From Amycolatopsis sp. WAC 01376 (GTDB taxonomy: Bacteria; Actinomycetota; Actinomycetes; Mycobacteriales; Pseudonocardiaceae): a stretch of DNA of 64,000 nucleotides. The notes beneath the pieces are model-generated. The model was not told the DNA's origin and ran no database searches. It was given only the letters and a program-made list of their open reading frames with translations. Below, piece after piece: positions 51,798 through 61,428 of the stretch; position 1 is the first letter of the stretch, and each line of letters opens with the position of its first letter. The stretch lies in contig NZ_QHKL01000001.1 in NCBI RefSeq assembly GCF_003947415.1, forward strand, positions 992,001 through 1,056,000. The letters are read 5' to 3'. Made by a program: the position numbers and the translations under genes.

Positions 51798-53525
51798 ATG
51801 ACGCAGACGAACACGACGATGGGTGAGAACACGCCCGACTGGCCTTCGCGTACCTGGTTCCGGCGGCCGTCGACCTGGACGTGGTCCGGGTTCGGCCTGG
51901 TGCTGATGGTCTACGCCGAGCTGGCCTGGCGCCGCCGCTGGATGAGCGACGACGGGCTGATCGTGCTGCGGACGGTCCGCCAGATCCTGGCGGGCAACGG
52001 GCCGGTGTTCAACATCGGCGAGCGGGTCGAGGCCAATACCAGTCCTTTGTGGACAGCGGTGCTGAGCGTGCTCGGACTGATCCCGGGAGTGCCGCTGGAG
52101 TGGATCTCCGCGGTCACCGGGCTGCTCTTCTCGGTCGCCGGGCTGTTCTTCGGTCTGGACGGCGCCCGGCGGCTCTATCAGCCGCTGGCGTTCCACGGGC
52201 TCGCGCCCGCCGGCGCGCTGGTGGTGTGCGCGTTGCCGCCGTTCCGCGACTTCGCGACGTCCGGGCTCGAGACCGGCCTGATCACGTTGTGGCTGGGCGG
52301 TACCTGGTGGCTGCTCGTCCGCCGTATGTCCACAATGGACGAGCTGCGCACTTGGCCGGTCGCGTTGGTCGCCGGGCTGGGGCCGTTGGTACGGCCCGAT
52401 CTCGCGCTCTTCAGCGCCGTCGCCTTGGCCGCGCTGTTCGTGCTCGCGCGGCCGGGACGTCGTCGCGTGCTGGGTCTGCTGGCGGTGGCGGCCGCGCTCC
52501 CGTTGGCCTATCAGGTGTTCCGGATGGGCTACTACGGTCTGCTGACACCGAACACCGCGCTGGTCAAAGAGGCGTCGGAGGCGAACTGGGCTCGCGGCTG
52601 GGCGTACCTGACCGACCTCGTCCAGCCGTACTGGCTGTGGCTCCCGTTGCTGGCGCTCGCCGCCGCCGTGGTCACCGTCGCGTCCACTGTGGACAAGACG
52701 TTCGCGGTGCTCACCGCGGTCCCGGTGGTCGGCGCGGTGTTGCTCGCGCTGTACGTGATCCGGGTCGGCGGGGATTTCATGCACGGGCGCATGCTGCTCC
52801 CGGCGCTGTTCTGCCTGCTGTTGCCCGTGCTCGCCTTGCCGGTGACGAGGGTGACCGTGGTGCTTCTGGCCGTCGTAGGGATCTGGGCGGTCGTGGCAGC
52901 CGGGTCGCTTCGCCCGTCGTACTCGGCTTCTCCGCGCGCTGTCGGCGTCACGGATGAGCGCTCGTTCTGGTCGCGAGCGACCGGGCACGAGCACCCGGTC
53001 CTGGCGGAGGATTACGCCGATCACCTGTTGATGCCGACGACACTGGAAGCGATCCGCGGCGTGAGCGGCCCCGCGGTGCTGATCCAGGACTACGCGACGA
53101 GACGCTGGTACGCGTACTCGACGGATCGGCCATACGTGACCGTCGCCGCGGACAGCATGGGCGCACTCGGCCTGCTGATCCCGCTCGACATGCGACTGCG
53201 TGACGGATACGGCCTCGCCAACCCGTTCGCCGCGCATTCGACGTCGCTCGTCAACGGCAGGCCCGGCCACCAGAAATGGCTGCCCCCGGTGTGGGAGCTG
53301 GCGAATTCGGCGCGGCTCCCGATCGCCGAGGGCGGTCCGGCCCGCGGCGAGGACGTCGCCGCCGCACGAGCGGCACTCGACTGCCCGGCCATCGTGGAGA
53401 TCGACGCGTCGGTGCGGGATCCGCTGACGGCCGGACGGTTCGCGGACAACCTCATCGGGTCGTTCACGCGCGGTTCCGTCCGGTTCCCCCGGGTGGCGAC
53501 GCCGCCCGTCGTGTGCGGCAACTGA
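51798..53525 (+). CDS. AftB-like GT-C membrane arabinosyltransferase
   Basis: 575 residues. About 10 membrane helices occupy the N-terminal 370 residues, and a soluble extracytoplasmic domain fills the rest. The first large loop has DDGLIVLRTVRQILAGN then FNIGERVEANTSPLWT, which matches the acidic DD and GERVE/PLW signature of AftB, the enzyme that adds terminal beta-1,2-arabinofuranose using decaprenyl-phospho-arabinose. That implies arabinogalactan or arabinan wall polymer, known in Pseudonocardiales. Specificity is inferred. Confidence 0.75.
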   Translation: MTQTNTTMGENTPDWPSRTWFRRPSTWTWSGFGLVLMVYAELAWRRRWMSDDGLIVLRTVRQILAGNGPVFNIGERVEANTSPLWTAVLSVLGLIPGVPLEWISAVTGLLFSVAGLFFGLDGARRLYQPLAFHGLAPAGALVVCALPPFRDFATSGLETGLITLWLGGTWWLLVRRMSTMDELRTWPVALVAGLGPLVRPDLALFSAVALAALFVLARPGRRRVLGLLAVAAALPLAYQVFRMGYYGLLTPNTALVKEASEANWARGWAYLTDLVQPYWLWLPLLALAAAVVTVASTVDKTFAVLTAVPVVGAVLLALYVIRVGGDFMHGRMLLPALFCLLLPVLALPVTRVTVVLLAVVGIWAVVAAGSLRPSYSASPRAVGVTDERSFWSRATGHEHPVLAEDYADHLLMPTTLEAIRGVSGPAVLIQDYATRRWYAYSTDRPYVTVAADSMGALGLLIPLDMRLRDGYGLANPFAAHSTSLVNGRPGHQKWLPPVWELANSARLPIAEGGPARGEDVAAARAALDCPAIVEIDASVRDPLTAGRFADNLIGSFTRGSVRFPRVATPPVVCGN

Positions 53526-53609
53526 ACACGCGAGTTCCGCGCTCAATCACGCGAGATCGCTCTCTGGACACGCGCGAGCGGTTCAAACCCGAACCACTAG
53601 CGTGGCGGT
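53526..53609. repeat. Three-copy 21-bp direct array before the SDR gene
   Basis: CACGCG begins at 53527, 53548 and 53569, exactly 21 bp apart; the first two copies read CACGCGAG. The remainder of each unit is poorly conserved. The period equals that of the array near 32.1 kb, although the units differ. Confidence 0.5.
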
Positions 53610-54296
53610 ATGGCTGATCTCCCCTTGGCTCTCGTCACCGGCGCCACCCGCGGTATCGGCGCCGCGGTCGCCCGCGCGCTCGCCCCGACCCACCGGTTGC
53701 TGCTCGGCGGTCGCGACGCCGACGCGCTCGGTGCGCTGGCCGGCACACTGCCCGACGCCAGGCCGTGGCCGATCGACCTGACCGACACCGAGACACTGGA
53801 AGCGGCGACCGCCGAATTCGGCGAACTGGACGTGCTGGTGCACTCGGCGGGCGTCGCGCGGCTCGGCACGGTCGAGGCCGCGACCGACGCCGACTGGCGG
53901 GCGAACTTCGAGGTCAACGTCCTCGGAGTCGTCACGCTGACCAGGCAGTTGCTGCCCGCGCTGCGGGCCGCGAAGGGGCACGTCGTCGTGATCAACTCGG
54001 GTGCCGGGCAGAACGCGCGCCCCGGCTGGGGTCCGTACGCGGCCAGCAAGTTCGCCGTCCGCGCCTTCGCCGACGCGCTGCGGGACGAGGAGTCCGCGCT
54101 GCGGGTGACGTCGGTCTACCCCGGCCGCACGGACACCGAAATGCAGCAGGCGATCGTCGCCGACGAAGGCCGCGCGTACGAGCCGGAACGCTTCCTGCGC
54201 CCCGAATCCGTCGCGGCCGCCGTGCTCGCCGCGGTTTCCGCCACCGGTGACGCGCACCCCACGGACGTCACCCTCCGGCCGCGCGGCCTGGTCTAG
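53610..54296 (+). CDS. SDR-family oxidoreductase
   Basis: 228 residues. The cofactor motif is GATRGIG (TGxxxGxG type), HSAG follows, the catalytic serine lies in VINSGAG, and YAASK holds the catalytic Tyr and Lys. It is a classical short-chain dehydrogenase using NAD(P)H; substrate unknown. ATG 53610 begins MADLPLALVTGA. Confidence 0.9.
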   Translation: MADLPLALVTGATRGIGAAVARALAPTHRLLLGGRDADALGALAGTLPDARPWPIDLTDTETLEAATAEFGELDVLVHSAGVARLGTVEAATDADWRANFEVNVLGVVTLTRQLLPALRAAKGHVVVINSGAGQNARPGWGPYAASKFAVRAFADALRDEESALRVTSVYPGRTDTEMQQAIVADEGRAYEPERFLRPESVAAAVLAAVSATGDAHPTDVTLRPRGLV

Positions 54297-54358
54297 CCGC
54301 TCGCGCTTGCTTCGCCGCTCGCGTGTTCCGGACTCGGGTTCCACCCCCAGCCGCGTTT

Positions 54359-54411
54359 GCGCCCAATGTGGCATTAGGGTCGCTCAACGTCCCCAATGCC
54401 ACATTGGGCGC
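54359..54411. repeat. Perfect 17-bp intergenic hairpin, member 3 of the GGGACGYTSAACGTCC family
   Basis: Arms GCGCCCAATGTGGCATT and complement surround a 19-base loop whose GGGTCGCTCAACGTCCC resembles the centre of the hairpins at 7.4-7.5 kb. It lies between the convergent SDR and amidohydrolase genes. A further weak stem (CCCAGCCCC/GGGGCTGGG, 54489-54550) lies closer to the amidohydrolase stop. Confidence 0.75.
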
Positions 54412-54558
54412 CCAGGCCCAGCGGCGAGTTGCCCACAGCCTCGCACCGTTGTGGACAACCAGGCCCTGATCAGCGCTTTTCCGCAGGCCCCAGCCCCAAC
54501 CCCGATAGACTGGCCTCGGGGCCGCCCCCTGGGCCGGGTGGGGGGCTGGGTAGGTGAG

Positions 54559-55866
54559 TTAAGAGCGCAGCCGCGCCGAGGTCTCCGCGACTTCGGCCTG
54601 CACCTTCGCGCGGTCGACGCGCAGGGATTCGCCGTCGCCGACGACCTGCTCGCCCGCCACCCACACGTCGCGGACGCGCCGCGAGCCCGCGGCCCAGACG
54701 AGGTTCGAGAGCAGCTGCTCGTCCGGGACGTCGATGCCCGCCGCGAACGCCGGGTCGTCGAGGTCGACGTGCACCATGTCCGCCCATCGGCCGGTTTCCA
54801 GCGCGCCGATGTCGGTCCGGCCCAGCGCGTCCGCGCCGCCGCGGGTGCCGAGCAGGAACGCGTCGGCCGCGGTCAGCACGGTCGATTCGCCGGTCGCGAG
54901 CCGCGCGAACATCGCCGAGAGCTGCAGTTCCTCCCACAGGTCGATGTCGTCGTTCGACGCCGGGCCGTCCGTGCCGAGCCCGACGGCGACGCCTGCCTTC
55001 CGCAGTTCCGTCACGCGCGCGATGCCCGAAGCGAGCTTCGCGTTCGAGCCGGGGCAGTGCGCCATCCCGACGCCGCGTGCGGCGAACAGCGCGATGTCCT
55101 CGTCGGACAGGTGGATGGCGTGCGCGGCGAGCGTCCGGCCCCGCAGCATCCCGACCTTCTCCAGCAGCGCGGGCACCGAACCGTGCTCTTCACGCTGTTT
55201 GACGTCTTCGAGCGCCGCCTCGGCCACGTGGATCTGCACCAGCGCACCGCGTTCGGCCGCCGATTCCGCGGTCGCGCGCAGCGCTTCGGCGTTCAGCATG
55301 TACGCCGAGTGCGGCCCGTAGCCGACCTCGATCCGCTCGCCGGGCCCGAACCGGAGGCCGTCGGTGTCGATCCAGCGTTCGATGCTCTTCAGCATCGCGC
55401 GCCAGTCCATCCCCGGCAGTTCCATGATCGGCGGACCCAGCACCACCCGGCCGCCGGTGGTGAGCACCGCGTCCGCGAGCTGCTCGCCTTCGAAGTACAT
55501 CTCCGCGCTGGTCGTGACGCCGTGCCGCAGCATTTCGACCGAGCCCAGCATCATGCCGGTGCGGATGTCGGCGGGCTTCAGCTTCGCCTCGGTCGGCCAG
55601 ATGATCTCGGTGAGCCACCTCAGCAGCGGCAGGTCGCCGCCCATCCCGCGCAGCAGCGTCATCGGGCTGTGCGCGTGCGCGTTGACCAGGCCGGGCAGGA
55701 GAAGACCGCTCAACCGGGTCACGGGAGCGGACGTCTCGGGAGCCCCGGACGCGGGACCGACATGGGTGATACGCCCCGTTTCGTCCACGTCGACCACGGC
55801 GTCACGCAGCAACGAGCAACCGGGGTCGGCGGGGAGTACGACGGGAGCGTGGAAACGGCGTTGCAT
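54559..55866 (-). CDS. Amidohydrolase, MTA/SAH deaminase type
   Basis: 435 residues. The metal-binding HAH is H64-x-H66 in LVNAHAHSP; further ligands are in QIHVAEA, the LAAHAIHLSD helix and GTDGPASND. This pattern matches the chlorohydrolase/MtaD group that deaminates methylthioadenosine, S-adenosylhomocysteine or related nucleosides. It could equally act on other amines. ATG 55866. It lies upstream of no operon partner; the response regulator gene ends 15 bp from its start. Confidence 0.82.
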   Translation of the reverse strand: MQRRFHAPVVLPADPGCSLLRDAVVDVDETGRITHVGPASGAPETSAPVTRLSGLLLPGLVNAHAHSPMTLLRGMGGDLPLLRWLTEIIWPTEAKLKPADIRTGMMLGSVEMLRHGVTTSAEMYFEGEQLADAVLTTGGRVVLGPPIMELPGMDWRAMLKSIERWIDTDGLRFGPGERIEVGYGPHSAYMLNAEALRATAESAAERGALVQIHVAEAALEDVKQREEHGSVPALLEKVGMLRGRTLAAHAIHLSDEDIALFAARGVGMAHCPGSNAKLASGIARVTELRKAGVAVGLGTDGPASNDDIDLWEELQLSAMFARLATGESTVLTAADAFLLGTRGGADALGRTDIGALETGRWADMVHVDLDDPAFAAGIDVPDEQLLSNLVWAAGSRRVRDVWVAGEQVVGDGESLRVDRAKVQAEVAETSARLRS

Positions 55867-55880
55867 GTAAAGAGCTTAGG

Positions 55881-56531
55881 TCAGTCCACGACACCGCTCC
55901 GCCACGCCCAGGCCGCGATCTCCACCCGGTTCCGCGCGCCGACCTTGCCCTGCACCGACGCGAGATGTGTCTTCACCGTGGACAGCGAAAGGAACAGCTC
56001 GGCGCCGATCTCCGTGTTCGTCAGCCCCTTCGCGGCCGCCTTGACCACATCGAGCTCGCGCGCGGTCAGCGGTTCCGAAGGCGGGCTGACGTCGCGTTTC
56101 ACCGTCCCGCCGTCGAAATGCTTCAGCAGCCGGACGGTGATCTGCGGCGAGACCAGCGCGTCCCCGCGTGCGGCCGCGCGCACCGCCTCGATCAGCAGCG
56201 CGGGCCCGGCGTCCTTCAGCAGGAATCCGCTCGCGCCGTTCCGCAGCGCGGTGTGCACGTATTCGTCGAGATCGAACGTCGTGACCACCACCACCTTCAG
56301 CGGATCGACGACGTCCGGCCCCGCCAGCTGTTTGGTGACCTCGAGCCCGTCGATCCCCGGCATGCGGATGTCCAGCAGGCAGACGTCCGGCCGCAGCTCG
56401 CGCGCCTTCGCGACCGCCGAGACGCCGTCCGCCACGTCGGCGACCACCTCGATGTCGTCCTGCGCGTCCAGGATCATCCGGAAGCCGATCCGCACCATGT
56501 CCTGGTCGTCGGCGATCAATACCCGGATCAC
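55881..56531 (-). CDS. NarL/LuxR-family response regulator
   Basis: 216 residues. Receiver domain with acidic pair D8-D9 and phospho-acceptor D54 in CLLDIRMPG; LuxR-type HTH at about 150-210 (LTARELDVVKAAAKGLTNTE to LSTVKTHLASVQGKV). The ATG overlaps the kinase TGA by four bases, so kinase and regulator form a coupled pair. It is likely to control the ABC exporter encoded across the divergent gap. Confidence 0.93.
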   Translation of the reverse strand: MIRVLIADDQDMVRIGFRMILDAQDDIEVVADVADGVSAVAKARELRPDVCLLDIRMPGIDGLEVTKQLAGPDVVDPLKVVVVTTFDLDEYVHTALRNGASGFLLKDAGPALLIEAVRAAARGDALVSPQITVRLLKHFDGGTVKRDVSPPSEPLTARELDVVKAAAKGLTNTEIGAELFLSLSTVKTHLASVQGKVGARNRVEIAAWAWRSGVVD

Positions 56532-58303
56532 TCTTCTCCTTCAAGTGGTAGCCACGCTTCGACGCGCCATCCGCCGCCCGGCGCCCGTCCGGCGGAGAGC
56601 CGGCCGTGGAGCAGGGCGACACGTTCGCGCATGCCGATCAGACCGTAGCCGCCCGACCCGCCTGCCGGACGGCGCTCCGGCTCGCGTCCGTCATCGGTCA
56701 CCTGGAGGTGCAGTTCGTTCCCGGTCACCTCGGCGATGACCAGCGCCTCCGTGGCGCCGGACGCGTGCTTGCCGACGTTCGTCAGCGACTCCTGCACCAG
56801 CCGCAACGCCGACCGCCCGACCTCGTGCGGCACGTTCGACGGCAGTTCGAGCTTCATCGACGTCTTCACGCCGTGGTTCGACCGTTCGATCAGCGTCCGC
56901 AGGTCGGCGGCGAGATCGGTGGTGGCCTGTTCGCTGAACTCGCTGCTCCCGGCCGGGGCGTCGCCGCGCATACTTCGCACGAGCCGCCGCATCGCCGCGA
57001 GCGCCTCCACTCCGGCGTCCTCGATCCGGCCCATCGCCTCGACCGCGACCTGCGGATTCTTCTCGCCCATCATCTTCGCCGCCTGCGCCTGCACGACGAT
57101 CCCGGTGACGTGGTGGGCGACGACGTCGTGCAGTTCCCGCGCCAGCGCCATCCGCTCCGAGGTCTGCGCGTCGCTGATCGCCGACTGGATGACCTGCGTG
57201 CGTTCCGAATCCCGCGACCGCAGCGCCAGGCCGACCGCCACCGAGATGCCGAGCAGCAGCAGCGCGATGACGGCGAAACCGGCGAGGTCGTCCGGGTCGG
57301 TCGTCAGGTTGGGGGTCGGCCGCTTGGCGTTGAGGACGCAGGCCAGGGCGACCACCACGGACAGTCCGGCGATCCGGGGCACGGCCTTGCTCAGCCCGAC
57401 CGCGCGGACCAGGGTGACGACCAGGCCCATCCCCGCGACGACCTGTGTTCCCGGCACTCCGCCAGGTGTCGGGTAGCCGTACTTCAAGCGCAGGAACGGC
57501 GTCACCAACGCCGAAAGCAGCATGACCGCGGTGAGCGCGATCATCGCGTCGGCAGGCCGTCGCGGCGCGGCGACCGCGATGACCGCGGCGATGATCGAGC
57601 ACACCAGGATCGGGAAGCCGTGCGCCCCGCTCTCGTAGGTGAAGCCGAATTCCAGGATCAGCGCGATGCCAAGCAGGCCGATGAGCGGCCATTGGCCCAT
57701 CACCAGCTTGTTGAGCTTCTGCAGCTTCTCGTAGCGGTTCGGGTGCGCCGTGCGGTCGCGTCCCGGGATCGCGAAGACCAGGGTGCAGCCCAGCAGGATG
57801 CCACCGAACAGCATCGCCTGCGCCATGGTGCCGTTCGAGTTGTCGCCGGAGTAGTACCGGCCGGACACCGCGGTCAGCGTGGCCAAGACCAGGCCGGAGA
57901 TCACGGCGAACGCGACACCCGGCCGCGTCCGGCGGGCGGCGTAGAACAGGATCTCGACCCCGGCCACCACCTCGGTGATGGACAGATGGGCGAGCACGCT
58001 CGAGTAGGTCGGGATGTCGAAATACCGGACGACCAGGGTGTACGCCACCAGGACGACCGACGCCGCGACCGCCGCGACGGCTGCCCGTTTCTGCGCCCAG
58101 AGCGCGCAGAACACCATTGCGAAGATGCCGGGGAACAGCAGCAGGTCGATACCGCGAGGGCCCGTGTCGTCGAGTGCGGCGTCGGTGATGAAGAACAGGT
58201 CGAACGCGAGCGCGGCCAGCAGTACGACGGTGGGCATGCCGAGGCGGCGCGCGAGCGAACCCGCGCGTGCGTAGAACTTGTTCTGGGATGGACCTGCTGT
58301 CAC
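56528..58303 (-). CDS. Sensor histidine kinase with large membrane domain
   Basis: 591 residues. About ten membrane helices over residues 20-365, an unusually large sensor region, then the HisKA_3 phospho-acceptor H392 in ARELHDVVAHHVTG and an HATPase domain (ESLTNVGKHA N-box, DDGREP). Kinases of this layout often sense cell-envelope stress and antibiotic peptides; that is by analogy. GTG 58303 starts the frame; the divergent gap to the ABC gene is 180 bp. Confidence 0.9.
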   Translation of the reverse strand: MTAGPSQNKFYARAGSLARRLGMPTVVLLAALAFDLFFITDAALDDTGPRGIDLLLFPGIFAMVFCALWAQKRAAVAAVAASVVLVAYTLVVRYFDIPTYSSVLAHLSITEVVAGVEILFYAARRTRPGVAFAVISGLVLATLTAVSGRYYSGDNSNGTMAQAMLFGGILLGCTLVFAIPGRDRTAHPNRYEKLQKLNKLVMGQWPLIGLLGIALILEFGFTYESGAHGFPILVCSIIAAVIAVAAPRRPADAMIALTAVMLLSALVTPFLRLKYGYPTPGGVPGTQVVAGMGLVVTLVRAVGLSKAVPRIAGLSVVVALACVLNAKRPTPNLTTDPDDLAGFAVIALLLLGISVAVGLALRSRDSERTQVIQSAISDAQTSERMALARELHDVVAHHVTGIVVQAQAAKMMGEKNPQVAVEAMGRIEDAGVEALAAMRRLVRSMRGDAPAGSSEFSEQATTDLAADLRTLIERSNHGVKTSMKLELPSNVPHEVGRSALRLVQESLTNVGKHASGATEALVIAEVTGNELHLQVTDDGREPERRPAGGSGGYGLIGMRERVALLHGRLSAGRAPGGGWRVEAWLPLEGEE

Positions 58304-58483
58304 ACCGTGACGGTAGAGGATCCGCCGCCGTCCGCACCTTGGCCGACCGGCCCGACCCGGGTCGGCCGATCGGCCGATGCGCGCGTGATCAGCACTGGCC
58401 GTCTGCCCGAAGTGGACACAGGTGGTTCACCGCGAAGCTCTTCCCCGAAGCCGAACACAAGTGACTGATTAGGGAGACTCGCG

Positions 58484-59179
58484 GTGGTAGATCCACAGTG
58501 GACAGGGCAGCCGGTACTCGCCGGGCGTGGACTGGTGAAGCGGTACGGCACGCAGCACGCGCTGGCCGGGATCGACATCGACATCCAGGCGGGGGACGCG
58601 GTCGCCATCGTCGGGCCTTCCGGCTCCGGCAAGACCTCGCTGCTGCACGTGCTCGCCGGGATCCTCCGCGCCGACTCCGGGCAGATCTTCCTTGCCGGGC
58701 AGCGGGTCGACCAGCTCAACGAGCGCAAGCGCAGCGAACTGCGGCGCACCGAGTTCGGTTTCGTGTTCCAGTCCGGGATGCTCGTCGCCGAGCTGAGCGC
58801 GGAAGAGAACGTCGCGCTGCCGTCGCTGCTGAGCGGCAAGGGACGCAAGGAATCCATCGAGGCCGGCCGCGAATGGCTGGCGAAGCTCGGCCTCGCGGGC
58901 AAGGAGAAGCGCCGCCCCGGCGAGCTCTCCGGCGGTGAGGCGCAGCGCGTCGCGATCGCGCGGGCGCTGACGCACCGGCCGAAGGTGATCTTCGCCGACG
59001 AGCCGACCGGCGCCCTCGACACCCGCACCGGCCGCGCCACCATGGACGCGCTGCTCGCCGCGGCCGCCGACAGCGGTGCCGCGGTGATCGTGGTGACCCA
59101 CGACCGCGAGCTCGGCGAAGCCATGCCGCGCACCGTCTCCATCCGCGACGGCCTGATCGCGACGAGGCTGGCCGCGTAA
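58484..59179 (+). CDS. ABC transporter ATP-binding protein (MacB/LolD-like)
   Basis: 231 residues. Walker A GPSGSGKT (44-51), Q-loop FGFVFQSGML, signature LSGGEAQR and Walker B KVIFADEPTGALD are intact. The family pairs with FtsX-type permeases in exporters of antimicrobial peptides or lipoproteins. GTG 58484 follows GGGAG. Its stop overlaps the permease start (TAATG). Confidence 0.92.
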   Translation: MVDPQWTGQPVLAGRGLVKRYGTQHALAGIDIDIQAGDAVAIVGPSGSGKTSLLHVLAGILRADSGQIFLAGQRVDQLNERKRSELRRTEFGFVFQSGMLVAELSAEENVALPSLLSGKGRKESIEAGREWLAKLGLAGKEKRRPGELSGGEAQRVAIARALTHRPKVIFADEPTGALDTRTGRATMDALLAAAADSGAAVIVVTHDRELGEAMPRTVSIRDGLIATRLAA

Positions 59180-61428
59180 TGAACAGTTTCCAGCTGGCCA
59201 TGCGGGTGCTCCGGGTCGACCGCCGGACCCGCACGTCGGCCATCCTCACCGCGGTCGGGGTCGCCGTCGCGACCAGTCTGGTGATCCTGCTCGCCTCCCT
59301 CCCGGGTGCCACGCAGGCCCGCGCCCAGCGCGCGATCTGGCAGGACATCCACAGCTACTACTCCGAGTCCGATCAGCCCCAGCGCGCGGCGCCGCTGCTG
59401 ATGGCCGCGAACAAGGACTACTCGGGTGACCGCGAGATCACCCGCGTCGACATCGCCCAGACCGGCACGTCGCCGATGCTCAGCCTGCCGCCGGGCATCC
59501 CGCGGCTGCCCGCGCCCGGCGAGGCGATCGTCTCCCCGGCGCTCGGGAAGCTGATCCAGTCGACGCCGCAGGCGCAGCTCGGGGACCGGTTCGGCAAACT
59601 CGTCGACTCGCTCGGACCCGATTCCCTGCTGTACCCGGAGCAGCTGGTCGCCGTCGTCGGCCACACCCCGGAGTCGATGCCGACGTCGGCGATGGCCGCG
59701 GACGGCTTCCCCGTCAAGGAAGCGAAGCCCGACCCGCTGCTCGCGCTGCTCGCCTGGGTCGGTGTCATCGTCCTGCTCGTGCCGAGCCTGGTGCTCGTCG
59801 CGTCTTCGGCCCGGCTGACCGCCGCCCGGCGTGAGCTGCGGATGGCCGCGTTGCGGCTGGCGGGGGCGACCCCCGGCCAGGTGACGAAGATCGTCGCCGC
59901 CGAGACGGCGTTGTCCGCCAGTGTCGGTGCCCTGCTCGGCATCCTCGTGGCACCCGCGCTGCAAGGTCTCTCGACGTTCGTCCCGTGGGGCGGCGGCACG
60001 TGGCTCGCGTCGGACTTCAGCCTTTCGATCGGCTCGACCATCGCGATCGCCGTGGCGATCCCGCTACTGGTGGTCTTCGCCGGGATCCTCGGCATCCGCC
60101 GCGTGCTGAAGACGCCGCTGTTCGCCGCTTCGGCGCACGCTCGCAAACCACTGCACTGGTGGCGTCTTCTCGCGGTGCCCGTGGCCGGTGCCTTCTTCCT
60201 CTTCGCGGTCAGCCAGGACAACGCCAGCATGATGATGGTGATGCTCGGCCTGTTCCTGCTGGTCGGCTCTGCGGCCATCGTCGGACCGTGGGTCACCTCG
60301 GCGGTCGGCGGCACGTTCGTCCGGATCTGGCGCAAACCGGCGTCGCTGCTGGCCGGCCGCAGGCTCCGCGACGACCCGAAGAGCGCCTACCGCGCCACCG
60401 CGGGTGTCGTGCTCGCCGTCTTCACCGGTTCGATGGCGCTCACCCTGCTGCCCTCGTTCGAGTCGATGGCGGGCGGCGGCCGGACCTTCAAGGACAACGT
60501 CCTCTACGCCGAGTCGGACGCGGCCCACGCGGGGCAGACGGTCGAGCAGACCAACGCCTCCCTCGCCCGAAACGGGATCCCCGACAAGGCCATCGCGGTC
60601 GGTCAGGTCTACCTGGCCACCGGTGAGACGGGGACCCGCAGCCAGTCGCTGAACCGGGCGTTCGTGATGACCTGCGAGGACGCCACGAAACTGCTGCGGG
60701 TGAACATCGGCGGCTCCTGCGCGCAGGGCCCCGCGATCTACAGCACGCACAAGATCGACCCGGCGGCGTACCGCGTGACGTCGGAGTACGACAAGGCGGG
60801 AACGGCGCTGGATCCGAAGGTTCCGGTGCAGCTCTACCCGAACGGCGACGAGGACACGTCCAGCACGATCGTGATCGACCCGGCCCTGCTGCCCGCGGGT
60901 GTCGAGCCGAAATACGTCGACGTGGTGGTGCCGACCACCCCGGCGAACGCCGAGGTCGTCCGGACCGCGCTGGTCGGCGCGGCACCCGGCCAGGAGGTCG
61001 GCAGCCGCGGCCTGCACCTGATCGGCCAGCAGCAGGAACTCGGCGACCTGCGCCGGGTCACCGTGATCGGCCTGATCGCCGCCGGCGTGCTCGCCGGATG
61101 CAGCGCGGCCGTGGCGACCGCGGGTTCGGTGATGGACCGCCGCCGCACCTTCGGGGCACTCATCGCGGCCGGGACACCGGTCCGGGTGCTGTCGAGGGCG
61201 CTGCGGATGGAAGCGGCCCTGCCCGCGATGGTGGCCACCATCGGCGCGGGTGTGGTCGGGATCGGCGTCGGCATGGGGCTCTACAGCCTGGTCGAGAAGG
61301 AAGCGGTCGTGCTGAGCCCGTGGCTGCTGGCGCCCGTGGTGCTGGGAATCGGGGTGGCGTTGCTCGGGGCATCCGTCTCGACCCCGGCGCTCAAGCGGGT
61401 GCAGTCGGAGCCCCTGGCCGACGAATGA
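59179..61428 (+). CDS. FtsX-type ABC transporter permease
   Basis: 749 residues. The N-terminal helix and extracytoplasmic loop are followed by groups of membrane helices, two FtsX-like domains (VASSARLTAARRELRMAALR and later MDRRRTFGALIAAGTPVRVL), and a long periplasmic domain between, as in MacB/BceB-type exporters. It starts one base into the ATPase stop codon. With the divergent kinase/regulator pair it may form a Bce-like peptide-response module. Confidence 0.88.
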   Translation: MNSFQLAMRVLRVDRRTRTSAILTAVGVAVATSLVILLASLPGATQARAQRAIWQDIHSYYSESDQPQRAAPLLMAANKDYSGDREITRVDIAQTGTSPMLSLPPGIPRLPAPGEAIVSPALGKLIQSTPQAQLGDRFGKLVDSLGPDSLLYPEQLVAVVGHTPESMPTSAMAADGFPVKEAKPDPLLALLAWVGVIVLLVPSLVLVASSARLTAARRELRMAALRLAGATPGQVTKIVAAETALSASVGALLGILVAPALQGLSTFVPWGGGTWLASDFSLSIGSTIAIAVAIPLLVVFAGILGIRRVLKTPLFAASAHARKPLHWWRLLAVPVAGAFFLFAVSQDNASMMMVMLGLFLLVGSAAIVGPWVTSAVGGTFVRIWRKPASLLAGRRLRDDPKSAYRATAGVVLAVFTGSMALTLLPSFESMAGGGRTFKDNVLYAESDAAHAGQTVEQTNASLARNGIPDKAIAVGQVYLATGETGTRSQSLNRAFVMTCEDATKLLRVNIGGSCAQGPAIYSTHKIDPAAYRVTSEYDKAGTALDPKVPVQLYPNGDEDTSSTIVIDPALLPAGVEPKYVDVVVPTTPANAEVVRTALVGAAPGQEVGSRGLHLIGQQQELGDLRRVTVIGLIAAGVLAGCSAAVATAGSVMDRRRTFGALIAAGTPVRVLSRALRMEAALPAMVATIGAGVVGIGVGMGLYSLVEKEAVVLSPWLLAPVVLGIGVALLGASVSTPALKRVQSEPLADE

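Noticed and set aside
51612..53546. A 644-codon minus-strand open frame opposite the AftB-like gene
   Set aside because: Low-complexity composition with no domain; the plus frame has clear membrane helices and family motifs.
54470..54558. Structured RNA gene in the GC-rich stretch before the amidohydrolase stop
   Set aside because: Only a nine-base stem is visible and no tRNA or SRP RNA signature could be found.
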